Shown here one piece after another: positions 18,886 to 28,700 of a DNA stretch of 64,000 nucleotides. Origin of the DNA: Cyclobacterium sp. SYSU L10401 (GTDB lineage: Bacteria; Bacteroidota; Bacteroidia; Cytophagales; Cyclobacteriaceae); NCBI RefSeq assembly GCF_010993705.1, contig NZ_WOFO01000008.1, forward strand, positions 203,231-267,230. The letters are read 5' to 3'. The notes under the pieces are model-generated. The model searched no databases and had not been told where the DNA came from. It saw nothing but the letters and a program-made list of their open reading frames with translations. The translations under genes and the position numbers were made by a program. Positions within the stretch are counted from its first letter, which is position 1. The number at the start of each line of letters is the position of its first letter.

Positions 18886-21290
18886 AATACATCGCCTTCT
18901 TTTTTTCACTGACTTTTTCCCTGCTGGTAGCGGTGGGACTGTCCATCAACCTGGCCAGCCTTCCTCCTTTGGCCAGTATTTTTGATCCTTTCAAGGGATT
19001 TTGGCAGAATGCCTACAGTGAGGACAGGAATCCCGAGGCATCCATTTTCCTGGAGGGACTGTCCCAACCTGTGGAGGTGGTTTTCGATGATAACCTGATT
19101 CCTCATATTTTTGCCGAATCGGAAAAGGACCTGTATAAGGTTCAGGGTTATGTGACCGCAGCTCACAGGCTCTGGCAGATGGAATTTCAGGTATTGGCAG
19201 CTGAAGGAAGGCTATCCGAAATTGTCGGTGAGATGGCCCTGCCCCGTGATAGGGAAATGAGGAGGAAAGGGCTGGGCTTTGGTGCCCGGAATAAATTGAA
19301 ATATTTGCAGGAAGAGGACCCAGAGACCCTGGCCATGATTCAGGCTTACGCCGATGGTGTAAATGCCTACATCAGGGGACTTTCAGCTGCTCAACTTCCC
19401 ATAGAATATAAATTGTTGGATTACCGGCCTGAACCCTGGAGTCCCTATAAATCACTGGTTTTTTTGATGAATATGGCGGAAATATTATCCGGAGATCAGG
19501 ATTTTGCCTATACCAATACCAGGAATCTTTTTGGAGACTCCTGGATAGAAAATTTGTTTCCGGAAACTCCCGCTGACCTGGTACCGGTAGTTGCCCATGA
19601 GCAGTGGGATTTTACTCCGGAAGAAGTCATCAGGCCAGATGTGAGCTATCCTGATTCGGGTTTTTACGAGCAGGTTTTACCGGGCAAAGAACCTGGATAT
19701 GGGTCCAACAATTGGGCAGTCTCGGGCGATAAAACAGCCAGTGGTTTCCCGATTTTGGCAAACGATCCCCATCTGGCCCTCAACCTGCCTTCCCTGTGGT
19801 ATGCCATTCAATTGAGTACCCCGGAATATACCGTAAAAGGGGCCAGCCTGCCAGGAGCAGTAGGTGTAATTTCAGGTTTCAATGAAAACATTGCCTGGGG
19901 CATCACCAATGCCGATCGGGATGTAAAGGACTGGTATAAAATTAAGTTTAGAGATGATAGCAGGGCCGAGTACCTTTATAATGGACAGTGGATTAAAAGC
20001 AACATGCAGCTGGATACCATCCGGGTAAAGGGCAGGAATGATTTTATCGATACCGTAGTGTACACCCATTATGGGCCTGTGGTCTATGACCGGAATTTTC
20101 TACTGGAAGGAAAGCCGGTTGATTTCGCACTCAAATGGACAGCACATGACCCCTCAAATGAGCAGCGGACTTTTCTGGACTTGAACCGCGCCGGCAATTA
20201 CCAGGAATACCTGGAGGCCATCTCTCACTTTGCTGCACCTGCCCAGAATTTTGCCTTTGCCTCCAGGGAGGGGGATATAGCCATGACGATTCAGGGAAAA
20301 TTTCCCCTTAAGTGGCCCGGACAGGGTAAATACCTGATGGATGGTAGTAAGTCGGCTTTCGAATGGCAGGGTTTTATTCCCAATGCCCATAATGCAAGGG
20401 AAATCAATCCGGAAAAGGGTTTCGTTACCTCTGCCAACCAACACCCGGTTTCACCGAATTATCCCTACTATGTGTTTTCTGATCAATATGAATATTATAG
20501 AAACAGGAGGATTCATCAACAGCTAAGCGAAGGAGAGGAGATCAGCACATCAGATATGATGCAACTGCAGCTGGACAATTATGACCTGCATGCCGCTGAA
20601 ACCCTGCCTTACCTGCTGGATAATTTAGACAGTACCTGGCAAAGGGGAGCCGGGGGCCAATGGGTACGGGAATTGGAAGATTGGGATTATTTTGCCGATG
20701 CAGACCAGGCAGGGCCTGCCCTTTTTCAGTCCTGGTGGCAGCACCTCCAACAATCTTTGTTTGATTCCTGGGAGACTAATGGCTTGCCCATTGTTTATCC
20801 TTCCAAATACTCCCTTTCCCGGCTTTTGCAAGATGAACCATTGGGCCGGTGGTTTGATGACCCGGCAACTACAGCAAAGGAAACGGCCGCACATTGGGTA
20901 AGCAAGGGTTTTGAAGGCATGAGTCAGGAAATGGATACCTTTCTGTCCACCAATGATTCCCTTACCTGGGCTGGGTATAAAAACACAAGGTTGGACCACC
21001 TGATCCCCAACCTTACACCTTTTGGTAAGGACGCACGGGTAGGAGGGGGAAAGAACATCGTTAATGCCAGCAGTTCTGACTGGGGGCCAGGTTGGCGCAT
21101 GGTAGTGGCATTGGGGCCGGAAATCAAGGCTTTCGGGATCTATCCGGGAGGTCAATCAGGAAATCCGGGCAGCAAATTTTATCACAACATGGTCAGTAAA
21201 TGGAAAAATGGAGACTATATATCCATAGATTTGAGGGCACGTACAGGCGATGACAATGTTCTTTTTACAACCACTTTTAACCCTGATTGA
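18882..21290 (+). CDS. Penicillin acylase family (Ntn amidohydrolase) protein
   Basis: 802-residue S45-family N-terminal-nucleophile amidohydrolase; members cleave amides such as beta-lactam side chains or acyl-homoserine lactones after autoproteolysis. An N-terminal signal/anchor (FFFSLTFSLLVAVGLSINLA) is followed by the alpha-chain region with HIFAESEKDLYKVQGYVTA, then the processing site GYGSNNWAVSG, where Ser275 becomes the nucleophile of the beta chain. GWRMVVAL and GGQSGNPGSKFY near the C-terminus also match. Middle gene of a three-gene unit with DUF2911 upstream (4-bp overlap) and a small membrane protein directly downstream. Acyl-homoserine lactone acylase is possible but not demonstrable here. 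Confidence 0.92.
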   Translation: MKYIAFFFSLTFSLLVAVGLSINLASLPPLASIFDPFKGFWQNAYSEDRNPEASIFLEGLSQPVEVVFDDNLIPHIFAESEKDLYKVQGYVTAAHRLWQMEFQVLAAEGRLSEIVGEMALPRDREMRRKGLGFGARNKLKYLQEEDPETLAMIQAYADGVNAYIRGLSAAQLPIEYKLLDYRPEPWSPYKSLVFLMNMAEILSGDQDFAYTNTRNLFGDSWIENLFPETPADLVPVVAHEQWDFTPEEVIRPDVSYPDSGFYEQVLPGKEPGYGSNNWAVSGDKTASGFPILANDPHLALNLPSLWYAIQLSTPEYTVKGASLPGAVGVISGFNENIAWGITNADRDVKDWYKIKFRDDSRAEYLYNGQWIKSNMQLDTIRVKGRNDFIDTVVYTHYGPVVYDRNFLLEGKPVDFALKWTAHDPSNEQRTFLDLNRAGNYQEYLEAISHFAAPAQNFAFASREGDIAMTIQGKFPLKWPGQGKYLMDGSKSAFEWQGFIPNAHNAREINPEKGFVTSANQHPVSPNYPYYVFSDQYEYYRNRRIHQQLSEGEEISTSDMMQLQLDNYDLHAAETLPYLLDNLDSTWQRGAGGQWVRELEDWDYFADADQAGPALFQSWWQHLQQSLFDSWETNGLPIVYPSKYSLSRLLQDEPLGRWFDDPATTAKETAAHWVSKGFEGMSQEMDTFLSTNDSLTWAGYKNTRLDHLIPNLTPFGKDARVGGGKNIVNASSSDWGPGWRMVVALGPEIKAFGIYPGGQSGNPGSKFYHNMVSKWKNGDYISIDLRARTGDDNVLFTTTFNPD

Positions 21291-21650
21291 ATGAAATTTT
21301 TTTTCCACCTCTTGATCAATGCTTTGCTGGCTTATACGCTTGGGTCCTACCTGCCGTATTGGGTGTTGATGATCATCATTGCTTTGGTTGCTATCTGGAT
21401 AAAAGGCCCGGCTTTCCTGGCTTTTTTCGCAGGGGCCCTAGGAGTGGCTTTGGTTTGGCTGGTCATGCCTTTGGTGATTTGGTCTGTGACAGGCTCCTCC
21501 CTACCCGAAAAATTTGCCCAAATCCTGGAGATTTCCAACAGCTCCCTGTTGGTGGGAATTTCGGCTTTAATGGGTTTTTTGATAGGCGGTTCTAGTGCCC
21601 TGACAGGAAACCTCCTGGGGAAATTATTCTCAAAAAACCATATTTATTAA
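21291..21650 (+). CDS. Small integral membrane protein
   Basis: 119 hydrophobic residues with about four predicted helices (HLLINALLAYTLGSYL; WVLMIIIALVAIWI; FLAFFAGALGVALVWLVMPLVIW; LLVGISALMGFLIGGSSAL). The ATG directly follows the stop of the penicillin-acylase gene, so the two are co-transcribed and probably coupled. I do not recognise the family. The GFLIGGSSALTGNLLGKLF end is glycine-rich, as in small inner-membrane helper proteins. Confidence 0.7.
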   Translation: MKFFFHLLINALLAYTLGSYLPYWVLMIIIALVAIWIKGPAFLAFFAGALGVALVWLVMPLVIWSVTGSSLPEKFAQILEISNSSLLVGISALMGFLIGGSSALTGNLLGKLFSKNHIY

Positions 21651-21667
21651 ATTCGGAAAATTGCCTG

Positions 21668-21713
21668 ATAGAAATAGTCTAAAGCCGTTTTTGGTTTTTA
21701 TTTCTATGCTTTT
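21668..21713 (+). terminator. Probable intrinsic terminator after the acylase operon
   Basis: Arms ATAGAAATA (21668-21676) and TATTTCTAT (21699-21707) with a second small inner stem, followed by GCTTTTT. The loop is long, so the strength is moderate. Confidence 0.5.
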
Positions 21714-21789
21714 TAACTAAATTAGAACGATTTTACGTCCTACAAGTAACCTACAGCGTACTCTTTTTATCATTAACCAACAGTCGGAT

Positions 21790-23964
21790 ATGTCAAAAAC
21801 AATCATAGTTTCCAATCGCTTACCCGTGAGTTTACAACATAAAAACGGAAAATTTGAATTCAAACCCAGTGCAGGAGGCTTGGCTACCGGGTTGGGTTCC
21901 ATCTATAAGGAAGGAGAAAATATATGGATTGGCTGGCCGGGAAACGATGTGGAAGATGAAAGTCAGCGGTTGGAAATCACAGAGGAATTGAAGAAATTAA
22001 AAATGGCTCCTGTTTTTTTGACTAAAAAAGATGTGGAGCTTTACTATGAAGGCTTTAGTAATGAAACCATCTGGCCTGCCTTTCATTATTTCACCCAGTA
22101 CATCAATTATGAGGATGAATACTGGGAAGCCTATTGTCAGGTAAATCAGAAGTTTTGTGACGCCATTCTGACCAATGCCAATGATGAGGATACCATTTGG
22201 GTCCACGATTACCAGTTATTGCTGCTTCCCATGATGCTGAGAAACAAGCTCCCCAAGGCCACTATCGCCTTTTTTCAGCACATCCCTTTTCCATCCTATG
22301 AGATCATCCGCATGCTGCCCTGGAGAAGGGAGATGCTGGAAGGTATGGTAGGTTCTGATTTAATTGGCTTTCATACCTATGATGACATGAGGCACTTTCT
22401 CAGTGCGGTAGGGCGTATTCTGGGGCACTCCAATGAAAGCGGGTTTATCCAGGCAGATAACAGGCTGATCAACGTGGATGCTTTCCCCATGGGGATTGAT
22501 TATGATAAATTTGCCAGTGCTGCCGCCAGCAAAAAGACCCTGAATCACGTAAAAAAATTCAAAGAAATGCTTGGTGATCAAAAGTTACTGATCACCATTG
22601 ACCGACTGGACTATTCCAAGGGGATACCGCAGCGGATCAAAGCATTTGACCAGCTCCTGGAAGACCATCCGGAATACCACGGAAAGGTGTCCATGATCAT
22701 GGTGGTGGTGCCTTCCAGGGATAGGGTCAAGTCTTATCAGGCGTTGAAGGAAGAAATAGACACCCTGGTTGGGAGCATCAACAGTAAATTTTCCACACTC
22801 AATTGGGTGCCTGTTCATTATTTCTACCGTAGTTTTCCTTTCAATGAACTGAGTGCCTTTTATGCCATGTCTGACATCGCCCTGGTGACACCCCTGAGAG
22901 ATGGTATGAACCTGGTATGTAAAGAATTTGTGGCCAGCAAAACTCATAAACAGGGTGTGCTGATCCTTTCAGAAATGGCCGGTGCCAGTAAGGAACTGGT
23001 AGATGCCATTCTGGTCAACCCCAATGACCAGGAAGGAGTTAAAAATGCCATCGTGGAGGCCCTGTCCATGGATGAGGAAGAGCAGGAGCTGCGCATCAGT
23101 TCCATGCAGTCCAGCCTGAAAAAATACGATATTTTCCAATGGGTCAAGGTATTTATGGACAGGCTCAAACATGTGAAGGAAAGACAGACAGACCTGGAAT
23201 CCAAAGCCATGGACAATAAAATCAGGGAGCAGTTGGTCCGGGCCTTTAAGACAGCCAGCAAGCCGATAGTTTTTCTGGACTATGACGGCACCCTGGTAGG
23301 CTTTAAAAGTCGACCTCAGGATGCTTTTCCTGATGAAGAGTTGAAATCACTGATTAAAACCTTATCTGATTTGTGTCAGGTAGTGATCATCAGCGGCAGG
23401 GACAAGGAAACCCTGGGTAAATGGTTTAAAGGTCAGCAGGTGGACATGATTGCCGAGCATGGCGTCTGGCTCAAAAAGAAGGACCAGAAAGAAGATTGGA
23501 TACTCTATGCCGATGTAGATGACAGCTGGAAGGAAGATATCAGGCAGGTCATGGAATACTATGTCTTGCGTACTCCTGGTGCCTTTATAGAGGAAAAACA
23601 TCATTCGCTGGTCTGGCATTACCGGAAGGTAGAAAGCGGATTGGGTGACCTCAGGATGAGGGAGCTTTTCAGTCACCTGAAATACATGGCGAGAGGCCAT
23701 AACCTGCAAGTGCTGGAAGGTAACATGGTATTGGAAATAAAGCGGCCTGATATCAATAAGGGAAGGGCGGCCCTGGCCATGATGCGTGGAGAGGATTACG
23801 ATTTTATCATGGCCCTGGGGGATGACTGGACGGATGAGGATACGTTTAAGGCCATGCCCAAAAGCGCCTACACCATCCGCGTTGGCTATACCTATACCCA
23901 GGCCAATTATAATATCAAAAACCCCAAAGAAGTAAGGGTTTTATTAAATAATCTTATCAATTAA
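21790..23964 (+). CDS. otsA-otsB fusion: Bifunctional trehalose-6-phosphate synthase / phosphatase
   Basis: 724-residue fusion making trehalose from UDP-glucose and glucose-6-phosphate. Residues 1-475 are the GT20 synthase: the N-terminal SNRLPV and GGLATGL loop, WVHDYQLLLLP, FFQHIPFP, DRLDYSKGI and the sugar-nucleotide site around TPLRDGMNLVCKEF. Residues 490-724 are a HAD phosphatase: motif I DYDGT with Asp497 and Asp499, motif II IISGRDK, and motif IV GDDWTDEDTF. Such single-chain fusions are usual in Bacteroidota and plants. Cytoplasmic; role in osmolyte and stress protection. Ended by the strong terminator at 23974-24002. Confidence 0.96.
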   Translation: MSKTIIVSNRLPVSLQHKNGKFEFKPSAGGLATGLGSIYKEGENIWIGWPGNDVEDESQRLEITEELKKLKMAPVFLTKKDVELYYEGFSNETIWPAFHYFTQYINYEDEYWEAYCQVNQKFCDAILTNANDEDTIWVHDYQLLLLPMMLRNKLPKATIAFFQHIPFPSYEIIRMLPWRREMLEGMVGSDLIGFHTYDDMRHFLSAVGRILGHSNESGFIQADNRLINVDAFPMGIDYDKFASAAASKKTLNHVKKFKEMLGDQKLLITIDRLDYSKGIPQRIKAFDQLLEDHPEYHGKVSMIMVVVPSRDRVKSYQALKEEIDTLVGSINSKFSTLNWVPVHYFYRSFPFNELSAFYAMSDIALVTPLRDGMNLVCKEFVASKTHKQGVLILSEMAGASKELVDAILVNPNDQEGVKNAIVEALSMDEEEQELRISSMQSSLKKYDIFQWVKVFMDRLKHVKERQTDLESKAMDNKIREQLVRAFKTASKPIVFLDYDGTLVGFKSRPQDAFPDEELKSLIKTLSDLCQVVIISGRDKETLGKWFKGQQVDMIAEHGVWLKKKDQKEDWILYADVDDSWKEDIRQVMEYYVLRTPGAFIEEKHHSLVWHYRKVESGLGDLRMRELFSHLKYMARGHNLQVLEGNMVLEIKRPDINKGRAALAMMRGEDYDFIMALGDDWTDEDTFKAMPKSAYTIRVGYTYTQANYNIKNPKEVRVLLNNLIN

Positions 23965-23973
23965 AGTCAGAAC

Positions 23974-24002
23974 AAAAGGTAATCCTCAAAGGATTGCCTT
24001 TT
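23974..24002. terminator. Bidirectional intrinsic terminator
   Basis: Almost perfect 13-bp stem: AAAAGG-T-AATCCT (23974-23986) against AGGATT-G-CCTTTT (23990-24002) with a 3-nt loop. It lies 9 bp after the trehalose gene stop and 4 bp beyond the stop of the convergent DUF6526 gene, so it can serve both. Confidence 0.9.
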
Positions 24003-24005
24003 GTG

Positions 24006-24443
24006 TCAAACCCGAAAATAATCCCCTTGCCAATCTGTAATGGATTTTTTAATCTGTTTGGGACTGAGGTTTTCTTTGATGGCTCTTTCGATTAAGGGAA
24101 TCAATTCTTTGCTTCCCGCAAACCGGAGCGCAATGATTTGTCCCATTTTTAGTTTCTTTTCCTGCTGCACAAAGGTTTTGCCGGTAAGTTGAAAATACCT
24201 GAGCCGCATTTCCAGGCGAATGATTCTGTTTTGGTTTTTTATCGCATAGATCCGGGACATGATGGGCATTAAGAAAAGTATCAGGGAGGCCAGTGTGTAG
24301 AACAGGGCTTGGGATAGGTCTCCCCCAAAGGCATATGACTCAGCGAGGTTCCAGAAGGACCAGGACAATAAGATCAGGGTCAAAGGGGTAATGACGTAAT
24401 GATGAAAAGGGTAATACCTGCTGTGGTTTTTATATTGTTGCAT
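24006..24443 (-). CDS. DUF6526 family membrane protein
   Basis: 145 residues. The opening QQYKNHSRYYPFHHYV and two transmembrane helices (TPLTLILLSWSFWNLA and LFYTLASLILFLMPIMSRIYA) are followed by a cytoplasmic tail rich in Arg and Lys (NRIIRLEMRLRYFQLTGK, LRFAGSKELIPLIERAIKENLSPKQIKKSI). This arrangement matches DUF6526, an uncharacterised Bacteroidota family. It lies 5 bp downstream of the Nudix-type regulator and is probably co-transcribed with it. Confidence 0.78.
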   Translation of the reverse strand: MQQYKNHSRYYPFHHYVITPLTLILLSWSFWNLAESYAFGGDLSQALFYTLASLILFLMPIMSRIYAIKNQNRIIRLEMRLRYFQLTGKTFVQQEKKLKMGQIIALRFAGSKELIPLIERAIKENLSPKQIKKSITDWQGDYFRV

Positions 24444-24448
24444 TTAAA

Positions 24449-25162
24449 TTATTCTGCCGCTGCAGGCATTTCATTTTTTGGTATCAGGTTAAGAATGTGT
24501 TGTCCATTGTCCTTGTAGGTTTCCTCATTCAGGGAGTAAAAATAGGCTCCCTTTTTGGAGGAGGATTTGTCTTTTTCATTTTTCTTCTTCAGGATATTGC
24601 TGGACAAGATTTTCCGGGTAAAGTTTCTCTTGTCAATTTTCATGTCAAAAAGCCCTTCATATAAGGCCTGAAGCTGGGGAAGGGTAAATTTTTCCGGAAG
24701 CAACTCAAAGAGGATAGGATGCATGGAGGCTTTGTACCTGAGTCTGCAAAGGGCCATCTCCACCATTTCTTCGTGGTCAAATATCAACTGAGGTAAATCA
24801 TTCATCAGGAACCAGCGCACATGAAAATCCTCATTGATCTGTTTTTCGTACTTTTCTATGTCTATCAATGCCATGTACACCACGCCTACTACCCTTTCTA
24901 CAGGATCCCGGTCAGGATGGCTGAAGGTATGCATTTGCTCCAGGTAGACATTTTCCAACCCAGTCAACTGTTTTAAAATCCGGTTGGCTGCTTCATCAAG
25001 TGTCTCCCTGGGCTGGAGAAATCCTCCCATCAGACTCCACTTTTCTTTTTCCGGCGCAAAACCTCTTTGCACCATTAATAATTTATAGTCTTTACCATCA
25101 AACCCGAAAACTATACAATCCACGGCTACCAAAACCCTGGTCTGACTGGAATATTTAATCAT
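24449..25162 (-). CDS. Nudix-domain transcriptional regulator (NrtR/AraR-like)
   Basis: 237 residues: an N-terminal Nudix domain (about 1-150) and a C-terminal winged-helix domain (about 155-235, FTLPQLQALYEGLFDMKIDKRNFTRKIL), the architecture of NrtR-type regulators. The Nudix box reads GFLQPRE with seven residues, then RILKQL where active hydrolases have REUXEE; the key catalytic glutamates are lost, so sugar or nucleotide sensing rather than hydrolysis is expected. In Bacteroides a member of this family controls arabinose use, so control of the adjacent SusC/SusD genes (640 bp away, divergent) is a reasonable inference. No partner sensor kinase is nearby. Confidence 0.87.
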   Translation of the reverse strand: MIKYSSQTRVLVAVDCIVFGFDGKDYKLLMVQRGFAPEKEKWSLMGGFLQPRETLDEAANRILKQLTGLENVYLEQMHTFSHPDRDPVERVVGVVYMALIDIEKYEKQINEDFHVRWFLMNDLPQLIFDHEEMVEMALCRLRYKASMHPILFELLPEKFTLPQLQALYEGLFDMKIDKRNFTRKILSSNILKKKNEKDKSSSKKGAYFYSLNEETYKDNGQHILNLIPKNEMPAAAE

Positions 25163-25452
25163 TTTTAACCTATTATTTTATGGGGTTTATTACTCTTTAC
25201 TGTTTATGCTATTTAAATACTTTCTTTTTTCGAAAAAGACCAGGATAAAAAGATCAAATAAATGGGTATTATGTGAATGGCCCCATTCAATCGATTTTTC
25301 CTGCATTTAAGTTTACTTATTTTTTTTCAATCGTCAATGATACATTTAAAAAAAGTCCGGAAATTTTCCTTTAACCATGGGGAATTATAACCGTAACGCC
25401 AGCTCATCAGTCTTCACCAATAATGGGTAGGGGCTTCCCAAACGGGATATGA

Positions 25453-25469
25453 CTTATCTTAAGGATAAG
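25453..25469. promoter_or_regulatory. Inverted repeat CTTATC-N5-GATAAG
   Basis: Six-bp arms at 25453-25458 and 25464-25469 around TTAAG, in the Nudix regulator / susC divergent region. A candidate operator only; a chance match is possible. Confidence 0.3.
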
Positions 25470-25706
25470 GGAATGCTTATCAAATGGGTTTAAAAGGGGT
25501 GTAAATTTATATTTTCTGTTCTTAAATTGTTTACAATGCTTTCATAAAAAACTTTCATTATAAAATTAATAAAAATATTTATAGATTATTTTTTATTATA
25601 AATTATTTTTTTTAGCATTAGGATAAAATGGGGTTCTTCCAAATTACCAAATCTGATTTCTATATGATAAAGGATTGCCTGATAAAAATGAACAGATGAT
25701 AAGTAA

Positions 25707-25719
25707 ATCAAAATTTGAT
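25707..25719. promoter_or_regulatory. Palindrome ATCAAA-A-TTTGAT upstream of susC
   Basis: Perfect six-bp arms with a one-base centre, 80 bp upstream of the susC start, where a repressor site would be expected. Candidate binding site for the adjacent Nudix regulator; unproven. Confidence 0.35.
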
Positions 25720-25799
25720 GAATTAGTATTCTGATCCTTTTTCGGAGGGGTAACGGGGAAATAACCTGAGATCAATTAATCAATAAAACCTAAACGATT

Positions 25800-28700
25800 A
25801 TGAGAAAATTGTTACATCGCTTGAGGCCCTCAAGTGTTAATCTGAGTATGATGAGCCTGATGCTTTTGTTATTGAGCGCAGGAATGACACCGGCAATTGC
25901 TTCATCAGAGGAAAAAGTTGCCTTTACGGCTTCGGAGAAACGGCTGATAGATGTTTCCGGAACCATCGTTGATCAAAGCGGAGAACCCATGCCGGGGGTT
26001 AGTGTATTGGTGCAGGGAACTACTACAGGGACTGTTTCAGATTTGGAGGGAAACTATTCCATAGCCGTGCCGGATGGCGGAGCTTTGGTGTTTTCATTTA
26101 TTGGCTTTAAAAGCCAGGTCATTCAGGTAGGCGATCAGTCTCAAATCAATGTCACCATGGAAGAGGATGCCAGGGCATTGGATGAGGTAGTGGTCGTGGG
26201 CTATGGTACCTTGAAAAAGTCTGATTTAACCGGTTCCGTGGGCTCGGTAAAGGGGGATAAACTGATTGACCGCTCACAGCCCAATGCAGTCAAATCATTA
26301 CAGGGAAGAATTGCCGGGGTGGAAGTGTTGAATAACCAGAATTCTCCCGGAGCATCGGCCAGGATACGGATAAGGGGGATCAACTCCATCAATTCCGGTG
26401 TAAACCCTTTGTTTGTAATTGACGGGGTGATTGGTGCGGACCTGAACATGATCAACCCTGCAGACATCGAGTCTGTTGAAGTATTGAAAGATGCTTCCTC
26501 GGCAGCCATATACGGTGCCAGAGGCGCCAACGGGGTCATCATGATCACCACCAAAAGGGGAGAAAAAAACCTGAACCAAATCAGCTACGATAGCTTTGTT
26601 TCCCTTTCCCAAAGGGCAAACAGTGTCAAAACTCTGAATTCCAGTCAGTTTATGGAGATTTATAACAGGGCCTTTGACAATGCGGCCAAATATGATCCCC
26701 AGGGCTTTGCTCAGGGCAGGTACCAAAGGGCAGATCCGGCAGATTATCCCGAATTGTTTAATGCCAATGGGCAACCGATTTATGATACCAATTGGGAAGA
26801 TGAAATTTACAACAATGCCTGGGCGCAAAACCACAACCTGGCCTTCAGAGGAGGTTCTAATACTACTTCCTATAATGTATCCCTGGGGTATACCAACGAA
26901 GATGGGATCATGATGAACTCTGGCTTTGAGCGCTTTACCGGTAAAATTGCATTGGATTCTGACATCAAACCCTGGCTGACAGTTGGCGGTAGTATTCTGG
27001 GGACCAAGAGCAGCAGAAGGGTGGTAGATGATGCCAATGGCGCCTTGAATGTGGCCCGGATGACGGCAGAAGCCCTGCCCATTATTCCCTTGAGGTATCC
27101 GGATGGGCGCTGGGGATCAAATGCAGACTGGCCAGGTACCGAAGGTGGTGAGAACCCGGTAAACATTGCCCGAAACCGGTACACCGACGCCAATCTGTCC
27201 CAGATGTATGCCGATTTTTATATGAACTTTAAAATCACCGAAGAACTGGAATTCCGCTCTACTTTCAGTACCATTTTTGATACCAGAAAAAATAATTTTT
27301 ACTCATCCAGAAACCTTCGCCTGTTATCTGCAGACCAGAGAGGGGTAGCCAATGTGGCCACCACTAGCCGGCTGTATTGGCAAAATGAAAATTTCCTGAC
27401 CTGGAACAAATCCATTGGGGAACGACACCGAATCAACGGTATGTTCGGGTTTAGCTGGCAAAAAGATCAATTTGAAGACCTGAGCGTGAGAAGTGAAGGC
27501 TTCATTGATGATTTTTTCCAATGGAGAAATATCAGGGCAGGTAATATCATTCCCATTTCCGGAATCAATGGCAATGTGGGCGAAGCTGGTCTGAACTCCT
27601 ACTTTTCAAGGTGGAATTATACCCTGGATGACAAATACCTGCTGACGGTTACAGGTAGGTATGATGGTTCCTCCCGTTTTGGCCGAAACAACAAATATGC
27701 TTTCTTCCCCTCTATAGGTCTGGGTTGGAATTTGTCTGAAGAGGGTTTTATGGACGGCCTCAGCAGTATTAATAAATTGAAATTAAGGGGAAGTGCCGGT
27801 TCTACCGGAAACCAGGAAATCGGAAATTTCAACTCCCTTCAGTTTCTGGGAACCTTCAATGTATTGAAGGCTTCAGGAAATGAAATCGGTATTTCCCAAA
27901 CCTCCTTTGGTAATCCGGACCTGTTGTGGGAGTCCACCGATCAGTTTGACTTTGGGGTGGAATTGGGGCTTTTCAACAGCCGCCTGATTATGGAAGCGGA
28001 TCTCTATTACAAGAAGACAAAAAATTTACTGTTGAACGCGCCTCTTCCCTGGTCTACCGGTTTTTCTTCTGTGCTCCAAAACATCGGATCCGTTGAGAAT
28101 AAGGGACTGGAACTAACCTTCAATACGGTAAACATAGAGAAAGGCGATTTTATGTGGACCACGGATCTGAACTGGTCTACCAACAGCAATAAAATCCTTA
28201 GCCTGGGGGCGAATGATGCCGATATCTTTCCCGGGCCCTGGTTTTTAGGCCAAACGAATATCCTGAGAGTAGGGGAGCCTATTGGCTCCATATGGGGCAG
28301 GGTTCGCCTTGGAACCTGGAATCAGGACCAGGCCGATCAGGCGGCAGAATATGGCTTACTGCCCGGAGATATCCGCTGGCAGGACCTGGATAACAATAAC
28401 GTGATCAATGCCAATGACTCTGACATCATCGGCAGGATGTACCCCAAATGGGTGGGTAATATCACCAATAGCTTCCAATACAGGGATTTTGACTTGTCCT
28501 TTGAATTCAGGGCCGTTCAGGGAATGGATGTGATCAATGCCACCCTGCATTCTGTGGAGGACCGGCAGACCCTGGCCAACAGCTATGCCACGGTATTGGA
28601 TGCCTGGCGCCCGGACAATCAGGATGCTATGGTGGCGGAAGTCAGGGCCTGGGGAACGCCCTACCTGACCAATATGGATACCCATTGGATGGAGGATGGC

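Larger units (their letters stand above)
25163..25799. other. 637-bp AT-rich regulatory region before the first SusC gene
   Basis: Non-coding divergent region between the Nudix regulator and susC. It contains a very AT-rich core around 25520-25620. Two candidate operator palindromes are listed separately. No ORF with protein character, no tRNA or riboswitch-like fold was seen. Confidence 0.6.
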
